From NCBI GenBank assembly GCA_026418905.1, contig JAOAAK010000002.1:1-44182 (forward strand): a stretch of 44,182 nucleotides of DNA, in the 5' to 3' direction. The position numbers and the translations under genes were made by a program. Below, piece after piece: positions 16,378 to 26,357 of this stretch (positions are counted from its first letter, which is position 1; each line of letters opens with the position of its first letter). The stretch comes from Bacteroidales bacterium (GTDB lineage Bacteria; Bacteroidota; Bacteroidia; Bacteroidales; DTU049). Under the pieces are notes generated by a model. The model was not told the origin of the DNA. It saw nothing but the letters and a program-made list of their open reading frames with translations, and did no database searches.

Positions 16378-17547
16378 ATGCGATTGTCCGTTCTTATTTT
16401 CCTTAAACTCACTTTTCTTTTAAATGGTCAAAAAATCTATCCCTATCTTCCAAATCTTCAAAAAGCTAAAACAGGAATTATTTATGCTTTACCATATAAT
16501 ACGATTAACCTAACCATTGAAGTGAAACAAACTATTTTGGAAGAAGGTCTATTTTCCAATCAAGCCTCAAAATTTTTTTCATTTCATGATGATTTTCTCA
16601 AATCCTTACATGGCTCGATTTATGAATTAAAATCCATCCAATATTCTATTCATGTGGAACCAGATTTTAAAAGATCCTTTCTATTCGTTCCACCTGGACG
16701 AAAAGAACTTACGACGTATACTTCTCACTTTTTACTACTCGCTATCAATGATGAACCTGTCAACTTGATTGAACCTTCTCATCAATTTCATATAAGTTTC
16801 AATTTAAACCATTCATCTTCCACATCTTATTTCCCAATTTTTAACAATTCTTATTGGCGAACCGATACCATCAAAGAAAAAACCTTTGTCGACAGCGTGA
16901 TAATTGAAAACATCAAGGTAATTACAAAACTAACCGAGAAAACTTTTGAAGAAAAGGGAAAAGAAATTGCAGATGCATTAAATAAAATTTGGCAGAACAA
17001 AATTGAACTAAACTCTGGCACCAATGAGGTTGGTTACGAAGTCTCGACATTGAGATATATGAATCATCAACTCGATTCTATCATACAGCTCTACAACAGT
17101 TTATTTATGGGGAAAAAAGAAGAGAAAATTCACTCCTATTCGCTAACCATACATCCCATACAAAATGATACGATTTACCTTTTTTCAATTAATGAAAAGA
17201 AAGGATTGATCGTAGATTCAAATTATGCAAAAAAGTATTATGCTGTTTTCCAAATGACCGACAATCTTACACACCCTTACGATGTGACTAAACCTTCTCA
17301 AAAATTGCCAGGTATTCCTTACGTCATTCCAGCTACTGTCCGATTTTCAATTCTAGAAGAAGATAAAGAATTATTTAGCAATCATATTCTTGTTGCTCAA
17401 TTAGGCAGCGTTGCCTTTTTGCCTTATCGAACCAAAAAAGTTCAATTTCACCCTTTATATGGATATCCGATTAAGATATCTGTTGGAGCAAAAGTTGAAT
17501 CTTCCACAAGCCTTCCTCCAGTTCACTATGGGGACGGGCAAAATTAA
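16378..17547 (+). CDS. DUF4831 family exported protein
   Basis: The 389 residues begin with a short signal peptide (MRLSVLIFLKLTFLLNGQ). The segment GIIYALPYNTINLTIEVKQT, followed by a Phe-rich stretch (FSNQASKFF), matches the N-terminal pattern of DUF4831, a Bacteroidota family of exported proteins with no assigned role. A mid-protein region (EKTFEEKGKEIADALNKIWQ) is helical, and the C-terminus (LPGIPYVIPATVRFSILEED) is beta-rich. The gene has its own near-leaderless promoter. Its last 77 bp overlap the 3' end of the convergent aminotransferase gene, the longest such overlap in the window. Confidence 0.7.
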   Translation: MRLSVLIFLKLTFLLNGQKIYPYLPNLQKAKTGIIYALPYNTINLTIEVKQTILEEGLFSNQASKFFSFHDDFLKSLHGSIYELKSIQYSIHVEPDFKRSFLFVPPGRKELTTYTSHFLLLAINDEPVNLIEPSHQFHISFNLNHSSSTSYFPIFNNSYWRTDTIKEKTFVDSVIIENIKVITKLTEKTFEEKGKEIADALNKIWQNKIELNSGTNEVGYEVSTLRYMNHQLDSIIQLYNSLFMGKKEEKIHSYSLTIHPIQNDTIYLFSINEKKGLIVDSNYAKKYYAVFQMTDNLTHPYDVTKPSQKLPGIPYVIPATVRFSILEEDKELFSNHILVAQLGSVAFLPYRTKKVQFHPLYGYPIKISVGAKVESSTSLPPVHYGDGQN

Positions 17548-18613
17548 TCCTGACGTAAGACTTGGCTTTTTTCGAGAAATACTCTCCGGGAACCAATGCT
17601 ACTTTAAATTTGTCAAAAAGTTGCGTAGCAAAATCCCATCCATCGTTGAACGCCTGGGGTACTTTCCCCCACAAAAAGTAGCCTCCATCTGTCGTTTCAA
17701 AGCTAAATCCACACTTCTCTAATTCTTTAACTACCAAACGATAATTTTTTCTTAGTTCCTTTATCAGCCAATTTTCATATTCGCGTGCATCTTCAGTATG
17801 AAGAAATCGAGCCAATGCTTCCTGCATGGGACCACTGGCACATAACCCAATGTAATCGTGTAAACTCGATATTTCATCATCCCATGTTGAATCATGCACT
17901 AGATATCCTATCCTCCACCCTGTAATAGAAAATTTTTTTGAAAAACTAGAAGCTATCCAAAGAAAAGGATTTAGAAGATCATAAGGAACATACGGCGGCT
18001 TATCCAGGTAGACATCCTCATAGACCGCATCAAAAAAAACATGACATTCTTCTTTTTCACATATCTTAACAATATCACGAACATTCTTCTCATCAAGTAC
18101 CACACCCCACGGATTTCCAGGACTGGCCAAGAAAAACAATCGTACTTTGTTCTTCCTTATACAATTTTTTAAAAATTCTAGATTTACTTTTCGATTTTCG
18201 ATCGGTAGCAGAAAAACTTGTTTGCCATACTTTTCAGGAAGTTTCACATAAGCCTCATATGGTGGATCAATTGTTGCCACACTCCATGCATCATTTCTGA
18301 ACCATTTCATGAAAAGAAAGAATACCAGGTTAATAGCTTCCGTAGCTCCCTGAAGAATCAAAATATTTTGTTCTGTAAAAGAAAAACCTTTCCGTAGATA
18401 TTTTTTTATCAACTGTTCCACGAGTTTGAAATTGCCTTTGCCCGGAGGATATTGATGGACATTTTCAAAAGCAATGTCAGATAATATTTGTCGTAAAAGC
18501 GGAGGAGGGTTAAAACCTGGAATTCCTTGAGCCAAATTAATACCTCCATATTTCTTCGCAAGTGTAGAGAAATAAGAAATCCATGAACCTGTAGGCTTTT
18601 GGTAGTTAATCAT
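17471..18613 (-). CDS. Class I PLP-dependent aminotransferase (methionine/kynurenine-type, YbdL-like)
   Basis: A 380-residue cytoplasmic fold-type I aminotransferase. The family features are all visible: NLAQGIPGFNPP near the N-terminus, YPPGKGNFKLVEQL, SPGNPWGVVLDE, the Asp of HVFFDAVYEDVY, the PLP-lysine motif SSFSKKFSITGWRIGY, and the late YVRINFARP with the carboxylate-binding Arg. The order and the FDAVYEDVY segment resemble the YbdL/kynurenine aminotransferase group, which acts on methionine, glutamine or aromatic amino acids; exact substrate cannot be read. It starts 15 nt after the stop of the SBBP-repeat gene, suggesting read-through from that gene, and its 3' end overlaps the DUF4831 gene by 77 bp. 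Confidence 0.9.
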   Translation of the reverse strand: MINYQKPTGSWISYFSTLAKKYGGINLAQGIPGFNPPPLLRQILSDIAFENVHQYPPGKGNFKLVEQLIKKYLRKGFSFTEQNILILQGATEAINLVFFLFMKWFRNDAWSVATIDPPYEAYVKLPEKYGKQVFLLPIENRKVNLEFLKNCIRKNKVRLFFLASPGNPWGVVLDEKNVRDIVKICEKEECHVFFDAVYEDVYLDKPPYVPYDLLNPFLWIASSFSKKFSITGWRIGYLVHDSTWDDEISSLHDYIGLCASGPMQEALARFLHTEDAREYENWLIKELRKNYRLVVKELEKCGFSFETTDGGYFLWGKVPQAFNDGWDFATQLFDKFKVALVPGEYFSKKAKSYVRINFARPHSELEEGLWKIQLLLQQIS

Positions 18614-18628
18614 GTAGAACTTATATCT

Positions 18629-21382
18629 TTACTGGACTATAACCCAAATGGCTTTCCTGTCATTTTCTCTCACCACTTGATACTTACCTGATGGTAACGA
18701 AACTGCGTAGGTTCCAGAATCAAGATAAAATTCTTTGATCTTTCTACCCTCTTCATTATAAATGGAAATTTTCCCCATCTTGCTTGAATAAATCGTCAAA
18801 TTCTTACGTGTTGGATTGGGCATTACAGAGAATTGCGAGAAATTATTCATGTCGGGTAATTGAGTACAATCTATAACATATATTTCAAGGCTATCAACTC
18901 CTACACAACCATGATGATTTGTCACATACAAATAATACATTCCAGCATGTTCAAAAGTCGACAAAGACACTGAGGGTTCTATTTCATTGCTATGAAAACC
19001 TTCAGGTCCGTACCATTCATATGAAGCCATATTGGGGTCAGTCACAGAAAATTGGACAACAGATCCAAGGCAAAAGCTATCGTCGGGAAGAAGAATTTCA
19101 ACTTGTGGCAATTCTAACACTTGCACTACAGTTTGATATTGATAAGAACAAGCATTGAAACTATCAGTTACGATTAAATAATACAAACCAGCAAACGACG
19201 TATCCACATTTGGAATATGAATAATTGTATCATTTACGATCATATTATTGGGACATACCCATCTATAATTATAACCATTCAAAAAAGTTGCATGCATACT
19301 TAGCGTATCTCCCCAACAGAGAGGAGAATTAGAAACTATGGAAATGTTGATGTTAGGGCACAGTTTAAGTTTAGTAAAAATCACTTCTGACATTCCCTGA
19401 GGTAAATTCTGATAATTAACCGATGTTATATCATAATTGGTAGAATTGGTATACCCCGTAAGGTAAACACTGTATCCAGGTCCTTTTTGAATAGCTCGAC
19501 CGTAATCGTCGTTGTTGCCTCCAAGATATGTTGCATACAATACGTGCTTCCCAGAGGGATCTAAACGTGTCAAACAAATATCATATCCATTATCTTTGTT
19601 CGTTTGAAAAGCCCCTAACGTAACGGGGAAATTAGTAGAGCGGGTTTCTCCTATGAGATTAGGGAAACCCAATGAATCAAGCATGATATCATTAATATAA
19701 TCTAAATCATTTCCACCTAGGTAGGTTGAATAAAGCAATTGAGATCCATTGGATGAAAATTTAGAAAAAAAACCATCATATTGCCCAGCAAAAGTTAATT
19801 GAAATGCATCTGAGGTTACATCAAAATTGCTAGAATTCGTCTGTCCGACAATGTATGAACAACCAGCTTGATCCACCTCCAAGGCAGTGGCAATGTCGTT
19901 GTTACTACCCCCCAGAAATGTAGAAAAGACAAGAGAATTACCTGTCGTAGTTGGATTGATTTTAGTTAAAAAAGCGTCAACTCCTCCTCCAAGGTTAGTT
20001 TGATAAGCCGTCCCTGTAACATCAAAATTAGAAGAATATGTCTGTCCGGTGACATAAACGTATCCTCCCATATCTACAGCAATATCGCTTCCATAATCAG
20101 CTTGGGTTCCCCCTAAGTAAGTCGAATAAATCAACGACGTACCATTTCCCCCCATTTTGGTAACAAAAACATCATAATTTCCTGCCAACGTGGTCTGAAA
20201 GGCACCTGGCGTTATGTCAAAGTTGGTTGAATTGGTGATACCTGTTAAATATATCTTACCAGCACCATCTATATAAATGCCATAACCAATATCTTCGTTG
20301 GATCCTCCCAAATAAGTAGAAAACAATAAGTCTGTACCACTCGAATTCAAAGCAGTCACTACTACGTCAAAGATGCCAGCAAAGGTATTTTGAATTACTC
20401 CACTGGTGATGGGATAATCAGTCGAAGAACTATATCCCACCACAAAAGCTTCGCCGTTCGAATTAATGGCTATATCATATCCATAATCATTGCCGCTACC
20501 ACCGATGTAAGTTGAATAAACAAGTGAATTACTTGATGGATTTATTTTTGTTACGAACAAATCACTCTGACCTGCCAAAGATGTCTGATAAGACCCTAGA
20601 GTGGTATCAAAATTGGTCGACCTCGTATTTCCAACCAAAAAAGCATTTCCAAATGAATCTACAGAGATGGACATTGCATAATCATACTGATTGCCACCAA
20701 GATACGTGGAATAAATCAGGGGATCTATTATTAAAACCTCTGAATTTCGATTGGTTTTTTGAACATCGATTTTTAGCAAATTTCCTTCCAAATCAAAGGA
20801 AGATTCTATTTGCTTTCCAGATTTTTGTAAGTAACTCAACGGTGAACTGATATGAATTTCTCCATCTCCCATCGACATGATTAATTCTCCTGCTGAGTTA
20901 AGGACTGTTGAAATCTCTTCTGGTAAAATCAGAGAAACTTCTTCACAATTACCCCATGGATGAATTATCAAATCAAAGCGCAGAAAACCTTGTTCAAAAT
21001 AGTATCTTACATCAACACCTGGGTAGAGATGATGGAGTAAAATTTCTGAAAAAACATTTGCTTGAATCCGTTGATTAGAACGAATGTAGTTTACCGTTCC
21101 TTCTTTCCTTCCAAAAGATGCTATAAGTGGATCTTTTGCACTTTTCCAATAGAAAATTACTCTTTTAAACGTAGAATCTGCATTCAAATAATCAAAACCT
21201 ATTCCTTTACGAAGTATCCATACGGTTGCATCCTTAGCTTTTCCCATGAAAAGCACATCAGGACTCCACTGCCCTTTGTTTTCTATGAAACAACCATTTA
21301 AGATAGATATAAAGTTTGCTTTTTTTTCAGCAGATAAAAAAACAAAAGTGAGAACACAAAAAAGAAAAGACAAGTTTTTCAT
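18629..21382 (-). CDS. SBBP-repeat beta-propeller protein with T9SS sorting domain
   Basis: A 917-residue cell-surface or secreted protein. After the signal peptide comes the N-terminal domain usual for this group (FIENKGQWSPDVLFMGKA, about 30-220). Seven SBBP repeats follow from residue 224, each about 65 residues and opening with YSTYLGG or a close variant, then a regular (D/N)DYG...D..GN.Y..G.T.S.NF pattern; together they should close a seven-bladed propeller. Two Ig/PKD-like domains (about 682-850) and a type A T9SS sorting domain (FSVMPNPTRKNLTIYSS) complete the protein. Such proteins are exported through the T9SS and are thought to act in adhesion or binding. A near-consensus -7 box is at 21398-21405. 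Confidence 0.92.
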   Translation of the reverse strand: MKNLSFLFCVLTFVFLSAEKKANFISILNGCFIENKGQWSPDVLFMGKAKDATVWILRKGIGFDYLNADSTFKRVIFYWKSAKDPLIASFGRKEGTVNYIRSNQRIQANVFSEILLHHLYPGVDVRYYFEQGFLRFDLIIHPWGNCEEVSLILPEEISTVLNSAGELIMSMGDGEIHISSPLSYLQKSGKQIESSFDLEGNLLKIDVQKTNRNSEVLIIDPLIYSTYLGGNQYDYAMSISVDSFGNAFLVGNTRSTNFDTTLGSYQTSLAGQSDLFVTKINPSSNSLVYSTYIGGSGNDYGYDIAINSNGEAFVVGYSSSTDYPITSGVIQNTFAGIFDVVVTALNSSGTDLLFSTYLGGSNEDIGYGIYIDGAGKIYLTGITNSTNFDITPGAFQTTLAGNYDVFVTKMGGNGTSLIYSTYLGGTQADYGSDIAVDMGGYVYVTGQTYSSNFDVTGTAYQTNLGGGVDAFLTKINPTTTGNSLVFSTFLGGSNNDIATALEVDQAGCSYIVGQTNSSNFDVTSDAFQLTFAGQYDGFFSKFSSNGSQLLYSTYLGGNDLDYINDIMLDSLGFPNLIGETRSTNFPVTLGAFQTNKDNGYDICLTRLDPSGKHVLYATYLGGNNDDYGRAIQKGPGYSVYLTGYTNSTNYDITSVNYQNLPQGMSEVIFTKLKLCPNINISIVSNSPLCWGDTLSMHATFLNGYNYRWVCPNNMIVNDTIIHIPNVDTSFAGLYYLIVTDSFNACSYQYQTVVQVLELPQVEILLPDDSFCLGSVVQFSVTDPNMASYEWYGPEGFHSNEIEPSVSLSTFEHAGMYYLYVTNHHGCVGVDSLEIYVIDCTQLPDMNNFSQFSVMPNPTRKNLTIYSSKMGKISIYNEEGRKIKEFYLDSGTYAVSLPSGKYQVVRENDRKAIWVIVQ
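19349..20713 (-). repeat. Seven tandem coding repeats of about 195 bp (SBBP blades)
   Basis: The codons for YSTYLGG-type blade starts recur at about 20713, 20518, 20327, 20127, 19926, 19731 and 19535, a period of 191-201 bp (about 65 residues). DNA identity between copies is moderate, so the repeat is ancient and held by protein structure rather than a recent duplication. Confidence 0.8.
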
Positions 21383-21397
21383 ACATGTGCTTTTATG

Positions 21398-21405
21398 CGA
21401 ATATA
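21398..21405 (-). promoter_or_regulatory. Possible -7 box of the SBBP-repeat gene
   Basis: On the minus strand TATATTCG differs from TAnnTTTG at one base and lies 15 nt before ATG 21382. Confidence 0.3.
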
Positions 21406-21443
21406 GAAAATTTTCATTGATTATATGTTTTATATAAAAAAAT

Positions 21444-21451
21444 TATTTTTG
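21444..21451 (+). promoter_or_regulatory. -7 box of the atp operon
   Basis: TATTTTTG matches TAnnTTTG and lies 20 nt before ATG 21472, giving a leader of about 16 nt. Confidence 0.55.
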
Positions 21452-21471
21452 CAATGAATTGACCGACTAGC

Positions 21472-22717
<1,246 letters not shown>

Positions 22718-22725
22718 ACTTATTG

Positions 22726-22753
22726 CTCTCTGACGCTTGGTCAGAGAGTTTTT
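22726..22753 (+). terminator. Hairpin terminator/attenuator between atpE and atpF
   Basis: CTCTCTGAC (22726-22734) pairs perfectly with GTCAGAGAG (22740-22748) around a 5-nt loop and is followed by TTTTT (22749-22753). It begins 9 nt after the atpE stop and ends 23 nt before the atpF ATG. Placed inside the operon, it should end part of the transcripts after atpE, or protect the atpBE mRNA 3' end, giving more subunit c than the other subunits. Confidence 0.75.
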
Positions 22754-22775
22754 AGAAAAAATAAAAAAAACATAT

Positions 22776-23267
22776 ATGTTACTCAATCCCGATTTTGGTC
22801 TTGTTTTCTGGACAACTATCACGTTCCTCCTCTTGGTATTTCTTCTTGGGAAATTTGCATGGAAACCCATTATGCAATCCATTGAAAAAAGAAATCAAGA
22901 AATTGCCAATGCCCTTGCAAATGCTGAAAAAATGAAACAAGAAATTGCTCTTTTGGAAGCCGAACACGAAAAAATGATACAAGAAGCTCGATTGGAACGT
23001 GATAGAATCATCAACGAAGCCCGAAAGGTTAGTGAAAAAATTATTAACGATGCTCACGAAAAAGCTAAAGAAGAAGCCCAACGTATCTTAGAAAACGCTT
23101 ATGAAACTATTGAAAATCAAAAGATTGCTATGATGACCGACCTTCGAAACGATGTGGCTCTCATAGCTTTAGAAATCGCAGAAGAAGTTATTCGTGAACA
23201 CTTTAAAGACAACGAAAAACAAAGACAATATGCATTCCAGCTAGCTGAAAAATTTAAGATGAATTAA
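22776..23267 (+). CDS. atpF: ATP synthase F0 subunit b
   Basis: Subunit b is the peripheral stalk linking F0 to F1. ATG 22776 gives 164 residues: a short N-terminus (MLLNPDFGLVFWTTITFLLL) with one transmembrane helix, the typical KFAWKPIMQSIEKRNQEI junction, and a long charged coiled coil rich in Glu, Lys and Ala. The frame is open back to 22737, but that start would lie inside the terminator hairpin and would need TTG, so I reject it. The next gene starts 3 nt after its stop. Confidence 0.95.
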   Translation: MLLNPDFGLVFWTTITFLLLVFLLGKFAWKPIMQSIEKRNQEIANALANAEKMKQEIALLEAEHEKMIQEARLERDRIINEARKVSEKIINDAHEKAKEEAQRILENAYETIENQKIAMMTDLRNDVALIALEIAEEVIREHFKDNEKQRQYAFQLAEKFKMN

Positions 23268-23270
23268 ACT

Positions 23271-23825
23271 ATGGTAACCCAACAACTTCTTATAAGGTAT
23301 GCAAAATCTTTTTTCTCTTTGGTGGAAGAAAAAAATCAACTTATTCATGTTGAAAAAGATCTCGAACATATTTACCGATGGGTAAATCAGCATCCTGAGT
23401 TTTGTCGAATTATGAAAAATCCTATCATTAAACCTCATGTTAAAATCCAACTTGTACGTCAACTTTTTCTTGATGCTCACCCTTTGATTTTAAGTTTTTT
23501 TAATATTATCATCCAAAAGCAAAGAGCCAATATTCTTCCAGATATTCTTAAAACTTGCTATACTTTACTTCTGGAGAAAAACAAAAAAATCGAAGTATTA
23601 CTTTTAACTGCTCAATCGCTTGATCATAAAACGAAAGATTTATTAGCAAAAAAAATTCACGAACACACAGGTTATCAGCCTATCATTCAAGAAATAATGA
23701 AGCCAGATCTAATAGGAGGCTTCATCATTAGAATGAAAGATTATTCTTACGATGCCTCTATTCGGCGAAAGCTTAATTTGATCGCGCGGAATTTTTCAAT
23801 TAATTTATACGAACGAAAATTATAA
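23271..23825 (+). CDS. atpH: ATP synthase F1 subunit delta
   Basis: Delta joins the F1 head to the b stalk. The 184 residues show the helical N-terminal domain (RYAKSFFSLVEEKNQLIHVE, then FCRIMKNPIIKPHVK) and the conserved C-terminal motif LIGGFIIRMKDYSYDASIRRKLN, which matches the 'GG.....D...D.S....L' signature of the family. It is packed between atpF (3 nt) and atpA (6 nt). Confidence 0.94.
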   Translation: MVTQQLLIRYAKSFFSLVEEKNQLIHVEKDLEHIYRWVNQHPEFCRIMKNPIIKPHVKIQLVRQLFLDAHPLILSFFNIIIQKQRANILPDILKTCYTLLLEKNKKIEVLLLTAQSLDHKTKDLLAKKIHEHTGYQPIIQEIMKPDLIGGFIIRMKDYSYDASIRRKLNLIARNFSINLYERKL

Positions 23826-23831
23826 ACAGAT

Positions 23832-25415
23832 ATGAGTCAGATAAAACCATCAGAAGTAACTGCCATTTTACGACAACAAATAGAAGGTCTCAAACTTGAT
23901 GAGCAACTAGAAGAAACAGGTATTGTTCTCGAAGCCGGAGATGGAATTGCTCGTGCTTACGGACTTACAAAAGTCCAGGCTGGCGAAATGGTTGAGTTTG
24001 AGAAATCTGGCATGAAAGGTATTGTTCTTAATCTAGAAGTTGATAATGTGGGTATTGTACTACTCGGAGATGCTCGTGAAATCAACGAAGGAGATGTGGT
24101 CAAACGCACTTATCGTATTGCTTCAATTATGGCAGGAGAAGGGTTGTTGGGAAGAGTTATCAATACTTTAGGAGAACCTCTTGATGGAAAAGGACCCATC
24201 ATGGGGCCCTTATATGAAATGCCTTTAGAAAGAAAAGCTCCCGGTGTAATTTTTCGCCAAAAAGTAAAAACCCCCCTTCAAACAGGAATAAAAGCCATTG
24301 ATGCAATGATTCCCATTGGAAGGGGGCAGCGTGAGCTCATTATCGGAGATAGGCAGACTGGCAAGACAGCTATTGTATTAGATACGATTATCAATCAGCG
24401 TGAAAACTACGAAAAAGGTCAACCTGTTTATTGTATTTACGTAGCCGTGGGGCAAAAGGGATCAACAGTTGCTCAAATTGCCAAAATTCTTGAAGAAAAA
24501 GGTGCAATGCCTTATACTATCATAGTATCTGCTACTGCCTCGATGCCTGCTGCTCTGCAGTTCTATGCACCTTATGCTGGTGCTGCAATTGGCGAGTTTT
24601 TCCGTGACACAGGTAGAGATGCCCTTGTGATTTATGATGACTTATCTAAACAAGCTGTTGCATATCGCGAAGTTTCATTGCTTCTTCGCCGACCACCCGG
24701 GCGTGAAGCATATCCAGGTGATATTTTCTATCTCCATTCACGACTTTTGGAACGTGCTGCTAAAATTATTGAAGACGACAACGTTGCTCGTATGATGAAT
24801 GACCTCCCAGAAAGTATCTGTCACATGGTTAAAGGAGGCGGCTCTTTGACAGCACTCCCTATTGTTGAAACCCAAGCCGGAGATGTTTCAGCCTATATAC
24901 CCACCAACGTTATCTCTATCACCGATGGACAAATCTATCTTGAAAGTGGTTTATTTAATGCAGGTATTCGTCCTGCTATCAACGTGGGTATTTCAGTGAG
25001 TCGAGTTGGTGGTGATGCTCAAATCAAAGCCATGAAAAAAGTCGCAGGTACTCTCAAAATCGATCAAGCTCAATACCGTGAACTAGAAGCATTTGTGAAA
25101 TTTGGCTCCGATATCGATCCTGCTACTAAAGCAATCATAGATAAAGGTGCCCGCAATGTAGAAATTCTCAAGCAGCCTCAATATCAACCTATGCCTGTGG
25201 AAAAACAGATTGCTATCATATTTGTTGGCACACAAGGATTACTAAAAGACGTTCCTCTCGATCAGGTTAAAAATTTCGAAGTAAGCTACCTGCATTATCT
25301 TGAAACACATCATTCAGATATACTTGCTACCTTGAAAACAGGGCATATTGATGATGAAATTATGAAAAAATTAACCGAAATAGCTACAGAAATTGCCAAA
25401 CAATACAAAAGCTGA
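23832..25415 (+). CDS. atpA: ATP synthase F1 subunit alpha
   Basis: Alpha is the non-catalytic nucleotide-binding subunit of the F1 hexamer. The 527 residues show the beta-barrel N-terminal domain, a Walker A motif ([11 protein letters not shown], about 171-181), the Walker B region ([20 protein letters not shown]), and the arginine finger region [20 protein letters not shown]. Length is slightly above the usual 500-515. The partner catalytic beta subunit gene atpD is not in this cluster. Confidence 0.97.
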   Translation: MSQIKPSEVTAILRQQIEGLKLDEQLEETGIVLEAGDGIARAYGLTKVQAGEMVEFEKSGMKGIVLNLEVDNVGIVLLGDAREINEGDVVKRTYRIASIMAGEGLLGRVINTLGEPLDGKGPIMGPLYEMPLERKAPGVIFRQKVKTPLQTGIKAIDAMIPIGRGQRELIIGDRQTGKTAIVLDTIINQRENYEKGQPVYCIYVAVGQKGSTVAQIAKILEEKGAMPYTIIVSATASMPAALQFYAPYAGAAIGEFFRDTGRDALVIYDDLSKQAVAYREVSLLLRRPPGREAYPGDIFYLHSRLLERAAKIIEDDNVARMMNDLPESICHMVKGGGSLTALPIVETQAGDVSAYIPTNVISITDGQIYLESGLFNAGIRPAINVGISVSRVGGDAQIKAMKKVAGTLKIDQAQYRELEAFVKFGSDIDPATKAIIDKGARNVEILKQPQYQPMPVEKQIAIIFVGTQGLLKDVPLDQVKNFEVSYLHYLETHHSDILATLKTGHIDDEIMKKLTEIATEIAKQYKS

Positions 25416-25420
25416 CAAAC

Positions 25421-26299
25421 ATGCCCAATCTGAAAGAAGTTAGAAACCGTATTCAATCTGTGATAACTACCCAGCAAATTACGCTGGCCATGAAGCTTGT
25501 CTCAGCAGCCAAGTTACGCAAAGCTACTGATCGTATACAAACCTACCGACCTTATGCATTACAATTACAAAATATTTTCAACAAAATTATATCTGAATTA
25601 GATTCAACTGAAAACATACCTCTTTTGGAAAAGAGATCTGTAGAACACGTTACTTTCATTATCTTCACAGCTAACAGAGGATTGTGTGGTACTTTCAATT
25701 CAAGCCTCGTTAAATACACTCTTCAACTGTTTGAAAAAGATTATCAGGCATTCATTCGACGAAATACTTATAGTATCATCTGCCTTGGTAAAAAAGGGCA
25801 AGAAGCACTCCTTAGAAAGCACTACAACATAGATAACACATATCATTCTTTAATTGAAAAACCTCAATGGGATGAAATTGCATCCATTGGAGACAAAATT
25901 ATAAAACAATTCCTTGAAAAGAAAACCGATCAAGTTGTTCTCATATATAATCAATTTAAAAATGCTGCTGTTTTTATACCGACACACGAAATTCTTTTAC
26001 CATTTACTTTTGATCGTAAAGAGACTAGAAATCCTCTATACATCTTCGAACCAAACAAACAATACATTTTACGGGAATTAATACCTTTGCAAATTAAGAC
26101 TTCTCTTTTCAAAGCTCTTCTTGAGAGCGTTGCCTCTGAGCATGGTGCTCGAATGACTGCGATGCACAAAGCTACAGATAATGCATCGGAAATGCTCAAA
26201 GAACTTCGTCTTTATTACAACAAAGTACGGCAAGCTTCCATTACCAAAGAAATCATTGAAATTATAAGCGGTGCCGAAGCTTTAAAAGGAAAAAAATAA
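25421..26299 (+). CDS. atpG: ATP synthase F1 subunit gamma
   Basis: Gamma is the rotating central shaft of F1. The 292 residues have the diagnostic N-terminal helix (LKEVRNRIQSVITTQQITLA, then MKLVSAAKLRKA), the Rossmann-like middle (FTANRGLCGTFNSSLV), and the C-terminal helix (ASEHGARMTAMHKATDNASE, then YNKVRQASITKEIIEIISGA). It is last in the cluster; atpD and atpC are absent, as in many Bacteroidota where they form a separate atpDC unit. Confidence 0.96.
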   Translation: MPNLKEVRNRIQSVITTQQITLAMKLVSAAKLRKATDRIQTYRPYALQLQNIFNKIISELDSTENIPLLEKRSVEHVTFIIFTANRGLCGTFNSSLVKYTLQLFEKDYQAFIRRNTYSIICLGKKGQEALLRKHYNIDNTYHSLIEKPQWDEIASIGDKIIKQFLEKKTDQVVLIYNQFKNAAVFIPTHEILLPFTFDRKETRNPLYIFEPNKQYILRELIPLQIKTSLFKALLESVASEHGARMTAMHKATDNASEMLKELRLYYNKVRQASITKEIIEIISGAEALKGKK

Positions 26300-26300
26300 C

Positions 26301-26356
26301 ATACTTCATCAACTAATAGAACAAAATCCATTGGTAGTGAGTGCTTTTTGAAGTAT
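26301..26356. terminator. Possible bidirectional terminator between atpG and the convergent methyltransferase gene
   Basis: ATACTTCA (26301-26308) and TGAAGTAT (26349-26356) are perfect inverted copies with a 40-nt loop. T-rich sequence follows on the plus strand, and on the minus strand a T run follows the other arm. The long loop makes this uncertain. Confidence 0.35.
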
Positions 26357-26357
26357 T

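Noticed and set aside
19349-20713. Regular 195-bp repeats considered as a CRISPR-like or satellite array
   Set aside because: Repeats are in frame, diverged, without unique spacers, and encode propeller blades.
18919-21437. Plus-strand open frames opposite the SBBP-repeat gene
   Set aside because: They are shadows of a clearly coding strand; none has a promoter box or a recognisable protein.
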